A DNA stretch of 64,000 bases from an uncultured Caulobacterales bacterium (GTDB lineage Bacteria; Pseudomonadota; Alphaproteobacteria; Caulobacterales; Caulobacteraceae). Under the pieces are notes generated by a model that was given only the letters and a program-made list of their open reading frames with translations, searched no databases and was not told the DNA's origin. A program made the position numbers and the translations under genes. Positions 52,374-61,469 of the stretch are shown in pieces. Position 1 is the stretch's first letter. Every line of letters starts with the position of its first letter. The DNA lies in contig CAIUMD010000019.1 of assembly GCA_903900155.1 (NCBI GenBank), forward strand, positions 49,013 to 113,012, written 5' to 3'.

Positions 52374-53351
52374 TCAGCCGGCCTTGGCCTCGGCCCGGAT
52401 GACTTCCACCTCATTGGCCGAACCCAGCACCACCGGCACGCGCTGGTGCAGCTTGGTCGGCTGGATATCGAGGATGTCGATCACCGCCTCGGTCGACTTG
52501 CCGCCGGCCCGCTCGACCAGCAAGCTCATCGGGTTGGCCTCGTACATCAGGCGCAGCTTGCCGGGCTTGTCGGGCTCGCGGGCGTCCCACGGGTACATGA
52601 AGACGCCTCCGCGCATCATGATGCGGTGGACATCGGCGACCATCGAGGCCACCCAGCGCATGTTGAAGTTCTTGGCCCGGGGACCGTCGTTGCCCTGCAG
52701 GCAGCCGTCGATGTAGCGGCGCACCGGCGCGGCCCAGTGGCGCTGGTTCGACATGTTGATCGCGAACTCGGCCGTGTCGGCCTTGATGGCGATGGCCGGA
52801 TGGGTCAGCAGCCACTGGCTGTCGGCGCTCAGTGTGAAGCCGTTGACGCCGCTGGCCAGGGTCAGGACCAGCATGGTCTGCGGACCGTAGACGGCGTAGC
52901 CGGCGGCGGCCTGGTTGCGGCCCGACTGCAGGAAGTCGGCTTCCGTCGGCGCATGGTCGGCCGGCGCGGGCAACACCGAGAAGATCGTCCCGACCGAGAC
53001 GTTGACGTCGATATTGCTGGAACCGTCCAGCGGGTCGAAGGTCACCAGATAGCCGCCAATACGGCCCGTCGGCTCGACTTCTTCCAGTTCTTCCGAGGCC
53101 AAACCCGCGACCGCGGCGCAGCCCTTCAGGGCGTCGCTCAGCATGTCGTTGGTGATGACGTCGAGCTTCTTCTGCTCCTCATCCTGCACATTGGTGCTGC
53201 CCGCCGCGCCCAGGCTGCCCGACAGGGCGCCGGAGGCGACCACGCGGCTGATCTGCGCGCAGGTGCCGGCGACCGTCTGGACGACGTCCTTGAGGGCGGC
53301 GTCCGCCGGCTCCGCCGCGAGCCAGGCGGCCAAGTCGACAAAGGTGGTCAT
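52374..53351 (-). CDS. fbp: Fructose-1,6-bisphosphatase class I
   Basis: 325 aa gluconeogenic enzyme (fructose-1,6-bisphosphate to fructose-6-phosphate). Class I signatures: [20 protein letters not shown], the metal/phosphate site [20 protein letters not shown], and [17 protein letters not shown]. It lies 62 bases after the glpX gene, so two unrelated enzymes with the same activity are adjacent. Confidence 0.96.
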   Translation of the reverse strand: MTTFVDLAAWLAAEPADAALKDVVQTVAGTCAQISRVVASGALSGSLGAAGSTNVQDEEQKKLDVITNDMLSDALKGCAAVAGLASEELEEVEPTGRIGGYLVTFDPLDGSSNIDVNVSVGTIFSVLPAPADHAPTEADFLQSGRNQAAAGYAVYGPQTMLVLTLASGVNGFTLSADSQWLLTHPAIAIKADTAEFAINMSNQRHWAAPVRRYIDGCLQGNDGPRAKNFNMRWVASMVADVHRIMMRGGVFMYPWDAREPDKPGKLRLMYEANPMSLLVERAGGKSTEAVIDILDIQPTKLHQRVPVVLGSANEVEVIRAEAKAG

Positions 53352-53413
53352 AGGAACCTCGAAACCAGAAAGCAGAACGGCCGCCTGTACAGGGCGGCCG
53401 TGACAGAAAGGTC

Positions 53414-54367
53414 TCAGACCTTCCGCTTCATGCGAACTTCGCGGACGGTGCCCGTCGACGAGTTCATCACCAGGGTGTGGGTGTGGACGCAGCCGTCGCG
53501 GAACACGACGCCGTCCACCAGCCCGCCGCGCGTGACGCCGGTGGCGGCGAAGATCGCCTCGTCGCGGACGATCTCGTGCAGGTCGTACTTCTTATCCAGC
53601 TCGGTGATGCCCCAGCGGGCGGCGCGGGCGCGCTCGTCGCCGTTGCGGAACAGCAGGCGGCCCTGGAACTGGCCGCCGACGCACTTCAGCGCCGCGCAGG
53701 CCAGCACGCCTTCCGGCGCGCCGCCCGAACCCAGATACAGGTCGATGCCCGTCGAGGGATCGGTGGTGTTGATCACGCCAGCGACGTCGCCGTCCGTGAT
53801 CAGATGGACGCGGGCGCCGGCGGCTCGGACCTTGGCGATGATGTCGGCGTGACGCGGACGATCCAGCACACAGACCGTGATCTCGCTCGCGGCGACGCCC
53901 TTGGCCTCGGCCAGAGCCTTGATATTCTCGGCCGGCGAGCGGTCCAGGTCGATCACCCCGGCGGGCAAGCCCGGGCCGCAGGCGATCTTGTCCATATAGG
54001 TGTCTGGCGCATTCAGCAGCGTGCCCTTGGGGGCCCAGGCCATCACCGTCAGGGCGTTGGGCTGGGCCTTGGCCGCCAGGGTCGTGCCTTCCAGCGGATC
54101 CAAGGCGATGTCGACCTTGGGACCTTTGCCCGTGCCGACCTTCTCGCCGATGTAGAGCATCGGCGCTTCGTCGCGCTCGCCCTCGCCGATGACGATCTCG
54201 CCGTCGATATTCAGCTCATTGAGAGCGTTGCGCATCGCGTCGACGGCCGCCTGGTCGGCAGCCATCTCGTCGCCGCGTCCCAGCATCGTCCACGAGGCGA
54301 TGGCGGCGGCTTCTGTCACGCGAACGGCGTCCAGGACCAGCGAACGGTCCAGGGTGTTCGAACTCAT
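53414..54367 (-). CDS. glpX: Fructose-1,6-bisphosphatase class II (GlpX)
   Basis: 317 aa Mn-dependent phosphatase. Class II signatures: [47 protein letters not shown], and [23 protein letters not shown] 54367 follows a GGGAGAGAC site. Between hom and fbp on the same strand, with short gaps, it is probably part of one operon. May also act on sedoheptulose bisphosphate, as some GlpX proteins do. Confidence 0.96.
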   Translation of the reverse strand: MSSNTLDRSLVLDAVRVTEAAAIASWTMLGRGDEMAADQAAVDAMRNALNELNIDGEIVIGEGERDEAPMLYIGEKVGTGKGPKVDIALDPLEGTTLAAKAQPNALTVMAWAPKGTLLNAPDTYMDKIACGPGLPAGVIDLDRSPAENIKALAEAKGVAASEITVCVLDRPRHADIIAKVRAAGARVHLITDGDVAGVINTTDPSTGIDLYLGSGGAPEGVLACAALKCVGGQFQGRLLFRNGDERARAARWGITELDKKYDLHEIVRDEAIFAATGVTRGGLVDGVVFRDGCVHTHTLVMNSSTGTVREVRMKRKV

Positions 54368-54444
54368 CCGTCTCTCCCGACCGCCCCCGGAAAAGGGCGG
54401 CCTAGTTCCCAATGTCGCCTTCGACGCCGAGTTTTCTCAGTCGT

Positions 54445-55734
54445 TTAGATGCGCGCGACGCGCAGAAGGCGGGGACGCTCTAGCACGGTCTGCAGCTTTT
54501 CGATGCGGCTAATCGCGTCCAGCAGCTTCGATTCCGGCGTCGCATGCGTAACGAGCACGATCGGCACGCCACCCGCGCCATCGACGGGCTTTTGCAGGAA
54601 GCTGTCGATCGAGACGCCACATTCGGCCAGGGTTTCCGAGATCGCGGCGATCACGCCGGGCTCGTCCTTCACCATCACACGCAGATAGGCCTTGCCCACG
54701 GCGCGAGCCGGATCGATCGGCGTGAACGAGGTCAGGGCCCCGGCCGGAGCCTGGAACACAGGGCGCACGGCCTTGGTCATCACGTCGGCGATGTCCGCGG
54801 CCACGGCGGCGGCGGTCGGACCCGCGCCCGCGCCCGGCCCCTGGACGAAGATCCGGCCGATGCGGGCGCCTTCGATGAAGAGCGCGTTCAGGGCGCCGCC
54901 GGCCTGGGCCAGGGGGTGATCCAGCGGGACCAGCGACGGATGCACCTTCACCGCGACGCCGTCCTCGGACTTGGCGGCGCTGGCGATCAGCTTGATGCGA
55001 TAGCCCAGATCCTTGGCCAGCTTGATGTCGAGCAGGTCGACCTCGCTAATCCCCTCGATCTCGGCGGCCGCGAAGTTCGGGGCGCAGCCGAAGGCGAGAG
55101 CCGCCAGGATGCTGACCTTGTGGCCGGCGTCGAAGCCGCCGACGTCCATGGTCGGATCGGCTTCGGCATAACCCAGGCCCTGGGCCTCGCGCAGCACGTC
55201 GGCGAACGAACGGCCCGTCTTCTCCATCTCCGAGAGGATGAAGTTGCAGGTGCCATTGAGAATACCGGCGACCGAAGCGATGTCGTCGCCGACCAGGGCC
55301 TCGCGCATCATCTTCACGGCGGGCACGCCGCCCATCACCGCGGCTTCGAACAGCAGCGGCGCGCCGGTCGCCTCGGCCAGGGCGGCCAGTTCGGCGCCGT
55401 GCTCGGCGATCAGGGCCTTGTTGGCCGTGACCACAGGCTTGCCGGCCTTCAGGGCCGTCTCGACGGCGGCCTTGGCCGGACCGTCCGAACCGCCGACCAG
55501 CTCGACGAAGATGTCGACGTCCGGCGAGGCCGCCAGGGCCACCGGATCGTCGAACCAGGCCAGGTTCGAGATGTCGACCGTACGCGGACGCGACTTGCTG
55601 CGCGCCGAGACGGCCGTCACGACCGCCCGGTCACCGGCCGGCGCAAAGTCCGGACGGTCGGCCAGGAACTGCAGGAGGCCGCCGCCAACGGTGCCCAGGC
55701 CCGCGACGCCGACGCGCCAGGTCTTGTTCGTCAT
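54445..55734 (-). CDS. hom: Homoserine dehydrogenase
   Basis: 429 aa NAD(P)-dependent enzyme converting aspartate semialdehyde to homoserine for Thr/Met synthesis. N-terminal Rossmann motif GVAGLGTVGGGLL, catalytic region ILNGTCNFILSEME, GYAEADPTMDVGGFDAGHK, and a C-terminal ACT regulatory domain (LRVMVKDEPGVIAAISETLA) for feedback control. It starts 27 bases after the aminotransferase gene stop. Confidence 0.97.
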   Translation of the reverse strand: MTNKTWRVGVAGLGTVGGGLLQFLADRPDFAPAGDRAVVTAVSARSKSRPRTVDISNLAWFDDPVALAASPDVDIFVELVGGSDGPAKAAVETALKAGKPVVTANKALIAEHGAELAALAEATGAPLLFEAAVMGGVPAVKMMREALVGDDIASVAGILNGTCNFILSEMEKTGRSFADVLREAQGLGYAEADPTMDVGGFDAGHKVSILAALAFGCAPNFAAAEIEGISEVDLLDIKLAKDLGYRIKLIASAAKSEDGVAVKVHPSLVPLDHPLAQAGGALNALFIEGARIGRIFVQGPGAGAGPTAAAVAADIADVMTKAVRPVFQAPAGALTSFTPIDPARAVGKAYLRVMVKDEPGVIAAISETLAECGVSIDSFLQKPVDGAGGVPIVLVTHATPESKLLDAISRIEKLQTVLERPRLLRVARI

Positions 55735-55761
55735 CTTCGAATCCTTAGGTCGAACCGGCCC

Positions 55762-56982
55762 TTAGGCCTGTTCCATCTTGTTGTGGGCCTTGGCCAGGAT
55801 GGAGTCGGCGCTGGCGATGAATTTCTTCACGTTGCGCGCCGCCTGGCGGATGCGGTGCTCGTTCTCGACCAGACCGATCCGCACATAGCCCTCGCCGTAT
55901 TCGCCAAAGCCGATGCCCGGAGCGACGGCGACGCCGGCCTCCTCGATCAACAGTCGCGAGAACAGCATTGAGCCGGCTTCGCGGTACTGTTCGGGGATCT
56001 TGGCCCAGGCGAACATCGAGGCCGGCGGGTTGGGGATGTCCCAGCCCGCGCCCTTCATCGACTTGATCAGGGTGTCGCGGCGGCTCTTGTAGATGCCGCG
56101 GATCTCGTCGACGCAGTCCTGCGGGCCGTTCAGCGCGGCGGCCGCAGCGACCTGCACCGGGGTGTAGGCGCCGTAGTCCAGGTACGACTTCACGCGCGCC
56201 AGGGCCGCGCAGATGCGGGCGTTGCCGACCACCATGCCCACGCGCCAGCCGGCCATGGCGTAGGTCTTCGACAGCGAGTTGACCTCGACGGCGATGTCCT
56301 TGGCGCCCTGGACCTGCAGGATCGACGGCGGCGGATTGTTGTCGAAATAGATCTCGCCATAGGCCACGTCGCTGATCACGAGCAGGTCGTGTTTCTTCGC
56401 CAGCGCCACGGCGTCCTTGTAGAAGTCCAGGTCCACCCACTGGGCCGTCGGGTTCGACGGATAGGAGAGGATCAGCACGCTGGGCGGCGGCACCGAGTGC
56501 TTCACCGCACGGCTGATGTTGGACAGGTACTCCTCCGGCGACAGGGCCGGCACGTGGCGGATGATGCCGCCGGCCATGATGAAGCCGAAGGCGTGGATCG
56601 GATAGGCCGGGTTCGGGCAGATGATGACGTCGCCGGGGCCGGTCAGGGCCTGGGCCAGGTTGGCGAAGCCTTCCTTCGAGCCCAGGGTCGCGATCACCTC
56701 GGTGTCGGGGTTCAGCTTCACGCCGAAACGGCGGCCGTAATAGTTGGCCATGGCCTTGCGCAGGCCGGGGATGCCCTTGGAGGCGGAGTAGCGGCCCGCC
56801 TTGGGGTCGCGCGCCGTTTCGATCAGCTTGTCGACGATGTGCTGGGGCGTGGGCATGTCCGGATTGCCCATGCCGAAATCGATGATGTCGGTCCCCTCGG
56901 CGCGGAGGCGCGCCTTGATCTTGTTGACCTCTTCGAAAACGTAGGGCGGCAGGCGGCGGATACGGTGAAAATCGGTGCTCAT
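55762..56982 (-). CDS. alaC: PLP-dependent aminotransferase (AlaC-like alanine transaminase)
   Basis: 406 aa class I aminotransferase closely resembling E. coli AlaC: RLPPYVFEEVNKIKARLR, IIDFGMGNPDMPTPQHIV, SKGIPGLRKAM, NPTAQW, and the PLP-lysine region NSLSKTYAMAGWRVG. Such proteins are often auto-annotated as LL-diaminopimelate aminotransferase, but the AlaC match and partnership with hom suggest alanine/glutamate-pyruvate or related transamination. ATG 56982 fits the AlaC start; a longer frame to 57069 is not supported. First gene of the hom operon. Confidence 0.93.
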   Translation of the reverse strand: MSTDFHRIRRLPPYVFEEVNKIKARLRAEGTDIIDFGMGNPDMPTPQHIVDKLIETARDPKAGRYSASKGIPGLRKAMANYYGRRFGVKLNPDTEVIATLGSKEGFANLAQALTGPGDVIICPNPAYPIHAFGFIMAGGIIRHVPALSPEEYLSNISRAVKHSVPPPSVLILSYPSNPTAQWVDLDFYKDAVALAKKHDLLVISDVAYGEIYFDNNPPPSILQVQGAKDIAVEVNSLSKTYAMAGWRVGMVVGNARICAALARVKSYLDYGAYTPVQVAAAAALNGPQDCVDEIRGIYKSRRDTLIKSMKGAGWDIPNPPASMFAWAKIPEQYREAGSMLFSRLLIEEAGVAVAPGIGFGEYGEGYVRIGLVENEHRIRQAARNVKKFIASADSILAKAHNKMEQA

Positions 56983-57091
56983 GAGGGCTCTGTGCGCCGC
57001 TTCGGCGCTCTGGGAGCGAAAAGTCGGGCATGGATAGACCCCGAGCGGGGCCAAGCCAAGCCAGTTCAAGGAAGATTATGCCTCCGTCGCC

Positions 57092-57535
57092 CTACTGGGG
57101 CGTTGACGGAGGCGCGCTAGCTCGGCCGCGGGCTGCGCGGGCGAAGGCTTCAGTGTTGGCGCGATCGGTGTCAGTGGGGGCTTCGAAATTGCCCGGCTTG
57201 ACGTCGCGGCGCGCCTTGTCGGCGTAGCCTTCGGTGTCCTTGAGCGCCCAGGTGCCCGGCGCGACGGCCTTGGTCAGGGCGTCGCCGGCGCGCTGCTGGT
57301 CGACGACGGCGGCGCGAACCTGGTCGGCATTCGGCACGTCGCCGGGGATCACCGGAATGTCCGAGAACTTGCGGCGCGGCGCCTTGGCCTTGGCGGCGGC
57401 GGTCGCCCGCGCGGCGATCGGCGAGCTGGGATCGACTTGTGCGGCCGTGAACGGACTGGCCACGCACGCGGCCGCGCCGGCGGCCAGGCCGACGATCAAA
57501 GCGACACGTACGATTTTGCGGGTTTCGCCGTTCAT
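57092..57535 (-). CDS. Small lipoprotein (DUF3035-like)
   Basis: 147 aa with a lipoprotein signal (VRVALIVGLAAGAAACVASP; lipobox AAAC, Cys24) and a low-complexity Ala/Lys segment, then DIPVIPGDVPNADQVRAAV and GTWALKDTEGYADKARRD. The pattern resembles DUF3035 envelope lipoproteins of alphaproteobacteria. Function unknown. It is divergent from phaC, with an 82-base gap. Confidence 0.75.
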   Translation of the reverse strand: MNGETRKIVRVALIVGLAAGAAACVASPFTAAQVDPSSPIAARATAAAKAKAPRRKFSDIPVIPGDVPNADQVRAAVVDQQRAGDALTKAVAPGTWALKDTEGYADKARRDVKPGNFEAPTDTDRANTEAFARAARGRASAPPSTPQ

Positions 57536-57617
57536 TGGTTCTGGTCTTATGCGATGATCGCGGCAAGCGAAAGGCGTTCGACGCCGCTTTTCGCGAACAC
57601 ATTAGGCGGAGGAACTC

Positions 57618-59594
57618 ATGGCCACGGCGAAGGCGGCTCCCAAGGCCCGGAAGAAGGCTTCTCCCAAGGCTGAGACCGCCGAACCGAAGGCTAAGACGAC
57701 GAAGCCCAAGGCCAAGCCGGAAACCGTCGAGCCGCCCCCCAGGACCGAATCGGCGAGCGGTCCCCAGGGCAACCAGGCGCCCCCGCCCTTCCCACCGTTC
57801 GAGAGCGTGCTGTCGCCCGACCAGCTGAAGATGGTCGAAACCCTGTCGGCCAACCTGGCGCGCGCCGCCGTCACCGCCCAGGGCGCCATCGCCGAGGCGG
57901 CGCTACGACAGGCCGATCGCCCGGCCGCCCTGACGCCCGATCCCTTCCACGTCGCCCCAGCCCTGAACGAGGTGATGACGCGCCTGGCGGCCCAGCCCGA
58001 CCGGCTGATGCGCGCGCAGGCCGATCTCTTCAGCCAGTACATGGAGCTGTGGCAATCGACCGCCCGCCGCGCCGCCGGCGAAGAGGTCGCGCCCGTGGTC
58101 GCGCCGGCCGCCGGCGACAAGCGCTTCAACGACCCCGACTGGGCGTCGAACCCGATGTTCGACCTGATGAAACAGTCGTACCTGCTATCCTCGAACTGGC
58201 TGAACGGCCTGATCGCGGAAGTGGAAGGTGTCGATCCGGGCGCCAAGCGCCGGGTCGAGTTCTTCACCAAGATGCTGACCGACGCTTTCTCGCCGTCGAA
58301 CTTCCTGATCTCCAACCCCGCCGCCCTGCGCGAGGTGGTGCAGACCCAAGGCCAGAGCCTGGTGCGCGGCATGGAGAACTTCGCCGCCGACCTGGAGCGC
58401 GGCGGCGGCCAGCTGGCGATCAGCCAGACAGACCTGGCCAAGTTCAAGGTCGGCGAGAACGTCGCCACCGCCCCGGGCAAGGTCGTCTACCAGAACGACA
58501 TCCTGCAGCTGCTGCAGTTCGATCCCGGCACGGACGAGGTCAGCGAGATCCCGCTGCTGATCTTCCCGCCGTGGATCAACAAGTTCTACATCATGGACCT
58601 GCGGCCCGAGAACTCGATGATCCGCTGGCTGACCAGCCAGGGCTTCACGGTGTTCGTCGCCTCGTGGGTCAATCCGGACCAGCAGCTGGCCGCCAAGACC
58701 TTCGAGGACTACATGCTCGAAGGCATTTACGACGCCACCCAGCAGGTCATGGCCCAGTGTGGCGTCGATCGGGTCAACACGGTCGGCTACTGCATCGGCG
58801 GCACCCTGCTGTCGGTCGCCCTGGCCCACATGGCCGCGCGCGGCGACCAGCGGATCAATTCGGCCACCTTCTTCGCCGCCCAGCAGGACTTCGCCGAGGC
58901 CGGCGACCTCTTGCTCTTCACCAACGAGGAATGGCTGCAGTCGATCGAGCAGCAGATGGACGCCGCCGGCGGCTTCCTGCCCAGCCAGTCGATGGCCGAC
59001 ACCTTCAACGCCCTGCGCGGCAACGACCTGATCTGGTCGTTCTTCGTCAGCAACTACCTGATGGGCAAGGAGCCCCGCCCCTTCGACCTGCTGTTCTGGA
59101 ACGCCGACCAGACCCGCATGCCCAAGGCGCTGCACCTCTTCTATCTGCGCAATTTCTATAAGGACAACGCCCTGACCACGGGCCAGCTCAGCCTGGGCGG
59201 CGAGCATCTGGACCTGTCGAAGGTGAAGACCCCGATCTACGTCCAGTCGTCCAAGGACGATCACATCGCGCCCTATCGCAGCGTCTATCGCGGGGCCAAG
59301 GCGTTCGGCGGGCCGGTGACCTTCACCATGGCCGGCTCGGGCCACATCGCCGGGGTGATCAACCACCCGGACGCCCAGAAGTACCAGCACTGGACCAACG
59401 AAAGCCTGCCGTCCGACGTCGGCCAATGGATCGCCGGCGCGACCGAGCACCCGGGCTCGTGGTGGCCGCACTGGGCCGAGTGGCTGCGGTCGCGATCGGG
59501 CGATCAGGTCCCGGCGCGCGATCCGGCCAAGGGCAAGCTGAGGCCGCTGGAGAACGCGCCAGGCAGCTTCGTGATGGTCAAGTCGCAGGCCTAA
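57618..59594 (+). CDS. phaC: Class I poly(3-hydroxyalkanoate) synthase
   Basis: 658 aa. Polymerises hydroxyacyl-CoA on granule surfaces. The lipase-like box GYCIGG holds the catalytic Cys392, with Asp548 (SKDDH) and His576 (SGHIAG) completing the triad. The N-terminal ~45 residues are a Lys/Ala/Pro-rich tail (KAAPKARKKASPKAETAEPK), longer and more basic than in most class I enzymes, which could bind DNA or granule proteins. ATG 57618 has a GGCGGAGGA site. No other pha genes are adjacent. Confidence 0.95.
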   Translation: MATAKAAPKARKKASPKAETAEPKAKTTKPKAKPETVEPPPRTESASGPQGNQAPPPFPPFESVLSPDQLKMVETLSANLARAAVTAQGAIAEAALRQADRPAALTPDPFHVAPALNEVMTRLAAQPDRLMRAQADLFSQYMELWQSTARRAAGEEVAPVVAPAAGDKRFNDPDWASNPMFDLMKQSYLLSSNWLNGLIAEVEGVDPGAKRRVEFFTKMLTDAFSPSNFLISNPAALREVVQTQGQSLVRGMENFAADLERGGGQLAISQTDLAKFKVGENVATAPGKVVYQNDILQLLQFDPGTDEVSEIPLLIFPPWINKFYIMDLRPENSMIRWLTSQGFTVFVASWVNPDQQLAAKTFEDYMLEGIYDATQQVMAQCGVDRVNTVGYCIGGTLLSVALAHMAARGDQRINSATFFAAQQDFAEAGDLLLFTNEEWLQSIEQQMDAAGGFLPSQSMADTFNALRGNDLIWSFFVSNYLMGKEPRPFDLLFWNADQTRMPKALHLFYLRNFYKDNALTTGQLSLGGEHLDLSKVKTPIYVQSSKDDHIAPYRSVYRGAKAFGGPVTFTMAGSGHIAGVINHPDAQKYQHWTNESLPSDVGQWIAGATEHPGSWWPHWAEWLRSRSGDQVPARDPAKGKLRPLENAPGSFVMVKSQA

Positions 59595-59935
59595 AGAGTC
59601 CCGCTGGCATAGACCTCCTCGAACACGTCGGTCTCGACCCGCTCGACCAGCGGCCGGATGCGCTCCAGATGGGCCAGCCGGCGCGGGTCGCGGGCGAAGG
59701 CCAGCACGTCCAGCGGGTCGTCGAAGGTGGTGATCACCACGACGACCTCGCCGGCCCGCAGGCACCGAACGCCGCGCTGGCCGGCGACGCGGCCCTCCAG
59801 ACGGCGATGCTGCGCGGCCTGCGCCGCCAGAAGGGCGTCGAGCTTACCGGGCCTGGGATGGATCACGCTGATCGAGACGGCCGGCGCGGCCGGTTCCAGC
59901 ACCTCGACCAGGCGGACGGAAGCGCGCGCGGCCAT
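59591..59935 (-). CDS. ABM-type monooxygenase domain protein, copy 1
   Basis: 114 aa small ferredoxin-like fold (antibiotic-biosynthesis-monooxygenase superfamily) with ISVIHPRPGKLDALLAAQAA at the start of the domain and ARDPRRLAHLERIRPLV near the end. It pairs with the paralogue at 59935-60240, overlapping it by one base. Probably co-induced through the upstream SoxR box. Such small proteins act on quinone-like substrates, but activity is not shown. The gene overlaps the phaC stop codon on the opposite strand. Confidence 0.82.
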   Translation of the reverse strand: MAARASVRLVEVLEPAAPAVSISVIHPRPGKLDALLAAQAAQHRRLEGRVAGQRGVRCLRAGEVVVVITTFDDPLDVLAFARDPRRLAHLERIRPLVERVETDVFEEVYASGTL

Positions 59936-60240
59936 CAGATTTCCCCCACCGCATAGGCCTGGGTGAAGGCGCCAGCCTCAGACGTCTCGATCAACGGCCG
60001 GACGCGGGCGATGTGGTCGGTGAACATCGGGTCGCGGCGGAAGGCGTCGGCCTGCTCGGCGCTGTCGAACACCGAGATCAGCACCACGCCGTCGTCCGAG
60101 CGGAACAGCCGCGCGCCGCGCAGCCCGTCCACCTTGCCCCGTACGCGCTGGTGCTGCTCCAGCTGCAGCGCCATGAAATCCTGCAGGCGTCCGGCCTTGG
60201 GGCGGATGACGCTGATGCTGATGACGGGGGCGGTGTCCAT
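59935..60240 (-). CDS. ABM-type monooxygenase domain protein, copy 2
   Basis: 101 aa paralogue of the next gene: ISVIRPKAGRLQDFMALQLE, VLISVFDSAEQADAFRRDP, and IARVRPLIETSEAG. First gene of a two-gene operon divergent from soxR. A SoxR box lies 46 bases before the start, as expected for the SoxR regulons of Caulobacter and Pseudomonas, which respond to redox-active small molecules rather than controlling soxS. Confidence 0.85.
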   Translation of the reverse strand: MDTAPVISISVIRPKAGRLQDFMALQLEQHQRVRGKVDGLRGARLFRSDDGVVLISVFDSAEQADAFRRDPMFTDHIARVRPLIETSEAGAFTQAYAVGEI

Positions 60241-60286
60241 ATGGGCTCCTTGGCGAGTTGCCTGTGAGGGAGCCTCTCCCGTACAA

Positions 60287-60304
60287 CCTCAACCAAAGCT
60301 GAGG
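60287..60304. promoter_or_regulatory. SoxR box
   Basis: CCTCAACCAAAGCTGAGG has the 5-8-5 inverted repeat of the known consensus CCTCAAGTTAACTTGAGG. It lies between divergent soxR and the ABM genes. Confidence 0.88.
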
Positions 60305-60314
60305 TCAAGCGCCG

Positions 60315-60767
60315 ATGTCGACATCTCCTTCGCCTCCGACCTTGAGCGTCGGCGAGGTCGCCAAGCGCAGCGGCGTGGCGGTCTCCACCCTGCACTTCTA
60401 CGAGGCCAAGGGCCTGATCCGCAGCCTGCGGACCGAGGGCAACCAGCGGCGCTATCCGCGGGCTGTCCTGCGTCGCGTGGCGCTGATCCGCATCGCCCAG
60501 CGCACCGGCATCTCGCTGGTCGAGATCAAGGCCGCTCTGGACCACCTGCCCCAGGACCGCGCGCCCAGCGCCGACGACTGGCGCGCCCTCTCGGAGTCAT
60601 GGCGCGCCGAGCTGGACCAGCGGATCCGCCACCTGACAGGCCTGCGCGACCAGATCGACAGCTGCATCGGCTGCGGCTGCCTGTCGCTCCAGGAATGCCC
60701 CCTTCGCAACCCCGGTGACGTCATGGCGAGCGCCGGGGCCGGCCCCCGCGTCCTTATCGACGACTGA
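60315..60767 (+). CDS. soxR: Redox-sensitive regulator SoxR
   Basis: 150 aa MerR-family activator with N-terminal HTH ([20 protein letters not shown]), dimerisation helix and the [2Fe-2S] cluster motif Cys117-x2-Cys120-x-Cys122-x5-Cys128 ([12 protein letters not shown]). The numbering is close to E. coli SoxR. Oxidation of the cluster by redox-cycling compounds turns on transcription from the SoxR box 10 bases upstream. Targets here are the two ABM-domain genes. Confidence 0.96.
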   Translation: MSTSPSPPTLSVGEVAKRSGVAVSTLHFYEAKGLIRSLRTEGNQRRYPRAVLRRVALIRIAQRTGISLVEIKAALDHLPQDRAPSADDWRALSESWRAELDQRIRHLTGLRDQIDSCIGCGCLSLQECPLRNPGDVMASAGAGPRVLIDD

Positions 60768-60827
60768 ACACACGAGCGACCAACGTTCGCCCAAAAGTCG
60801 CCACGAGCACGGCGGAGCTTCCGCGCC

Positions 60828-61463
60828 ATGCTCACGCTCGACCGCCGGACAGCCCTGGGGATGTTCGCCGCCTCGCCCCTGATGGCGGGCGCGGAGCCCG
60901 GCCTCGCCCTGATCCAGAACGCCGGCCTGAAGCTGGCCGCCGCGGCCCGCGAGCAGGTCGGCGTCACGATCGACTACGATCCCAGCTATCGCGCGATCGG
61001 CTACCCCAACGGCGACGTGCTGCGCACCAGCGGCGTCTGCTCGGACGTCCTGATCCGCGCCGCCCGCGACGCCTGGGACATCGACCTGCAGCGGCGGGTG
61101 CACGAGGACATGGTCCGCGCCTTCGAGGCCTATCCGTCGCGGCGCACCTGGGGCCTGAAGAAGCCCGACGCCAATATCGATCACCGGCGGGTGCTGAACC
61201 TGGAGGCCTTCCTGGCCCGCCAGAACGCCAGCATCCCCCTGCCCTCGGCCCGTCTGCTGGGCGGCGACGCGTTCAAGAGCCCGCAGGCCGGCGACGTGCT
61301 GACCTGGCGACTGGCCGGCGGCGGCCGTCCGCACCTGGGCGTCGTGGTCGATGATTACGGACCCGTCCGCGTGGCGCACAACATCGGGTCCGGCGTCCGC
61401 GAGGAGCCGCTCTGGATGTTCAAACTGCACAAGCCCGCCGGTCACTATCGCTGGCGGGTCTGA
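60828..61463 (+). CDS. DUF1287 exported protein (NlpC/P60-like fold)
   Basis: 211 aa with a signal-like N-terminus (DRRTALGMFAASPLMAGAEP). The DUF1287 core has a candidate nucleophile in SGVCSDVLIRAARDAWDIDL and later AGDVLTWRLAGGGRPHLGVV, where His may pair with the Cys. This suggests a cysteine hydrolase fold. Substrate unknown, perhaps cell-wall peptides. It lies between soxR and convergent argC, whose stop codon is 7 bases away. Confidence 0.88.
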   Translation: MLTLDRRTALGMFAASPLMAGAEPGLALIQNAGLKLAAAAREQVGVTIDYDPSYRAIGYPNGDVLRTSGVCSDVLIRAARDAWDIDLQRRVHEDMVRAFEAYPSRRTWGLKKPDANIDHRRVLNLEAFLARQNASIPLPSARLLGGDAFKSPQAGDVLTWRLAGGGRPHLGVVVDDYGPVRVAHNIGSGVREEPLWMFKLHKPAGHYRWRV

Positions 61464-61469
61464 CGCGGG

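Noticed and set aside
55762..56982. Annotation as LL-diaminopimelate aminotransferase
   Set aside because: Sequence features follow E. coli AlaC closely, and the gene neighbours hom rather than dap genes.
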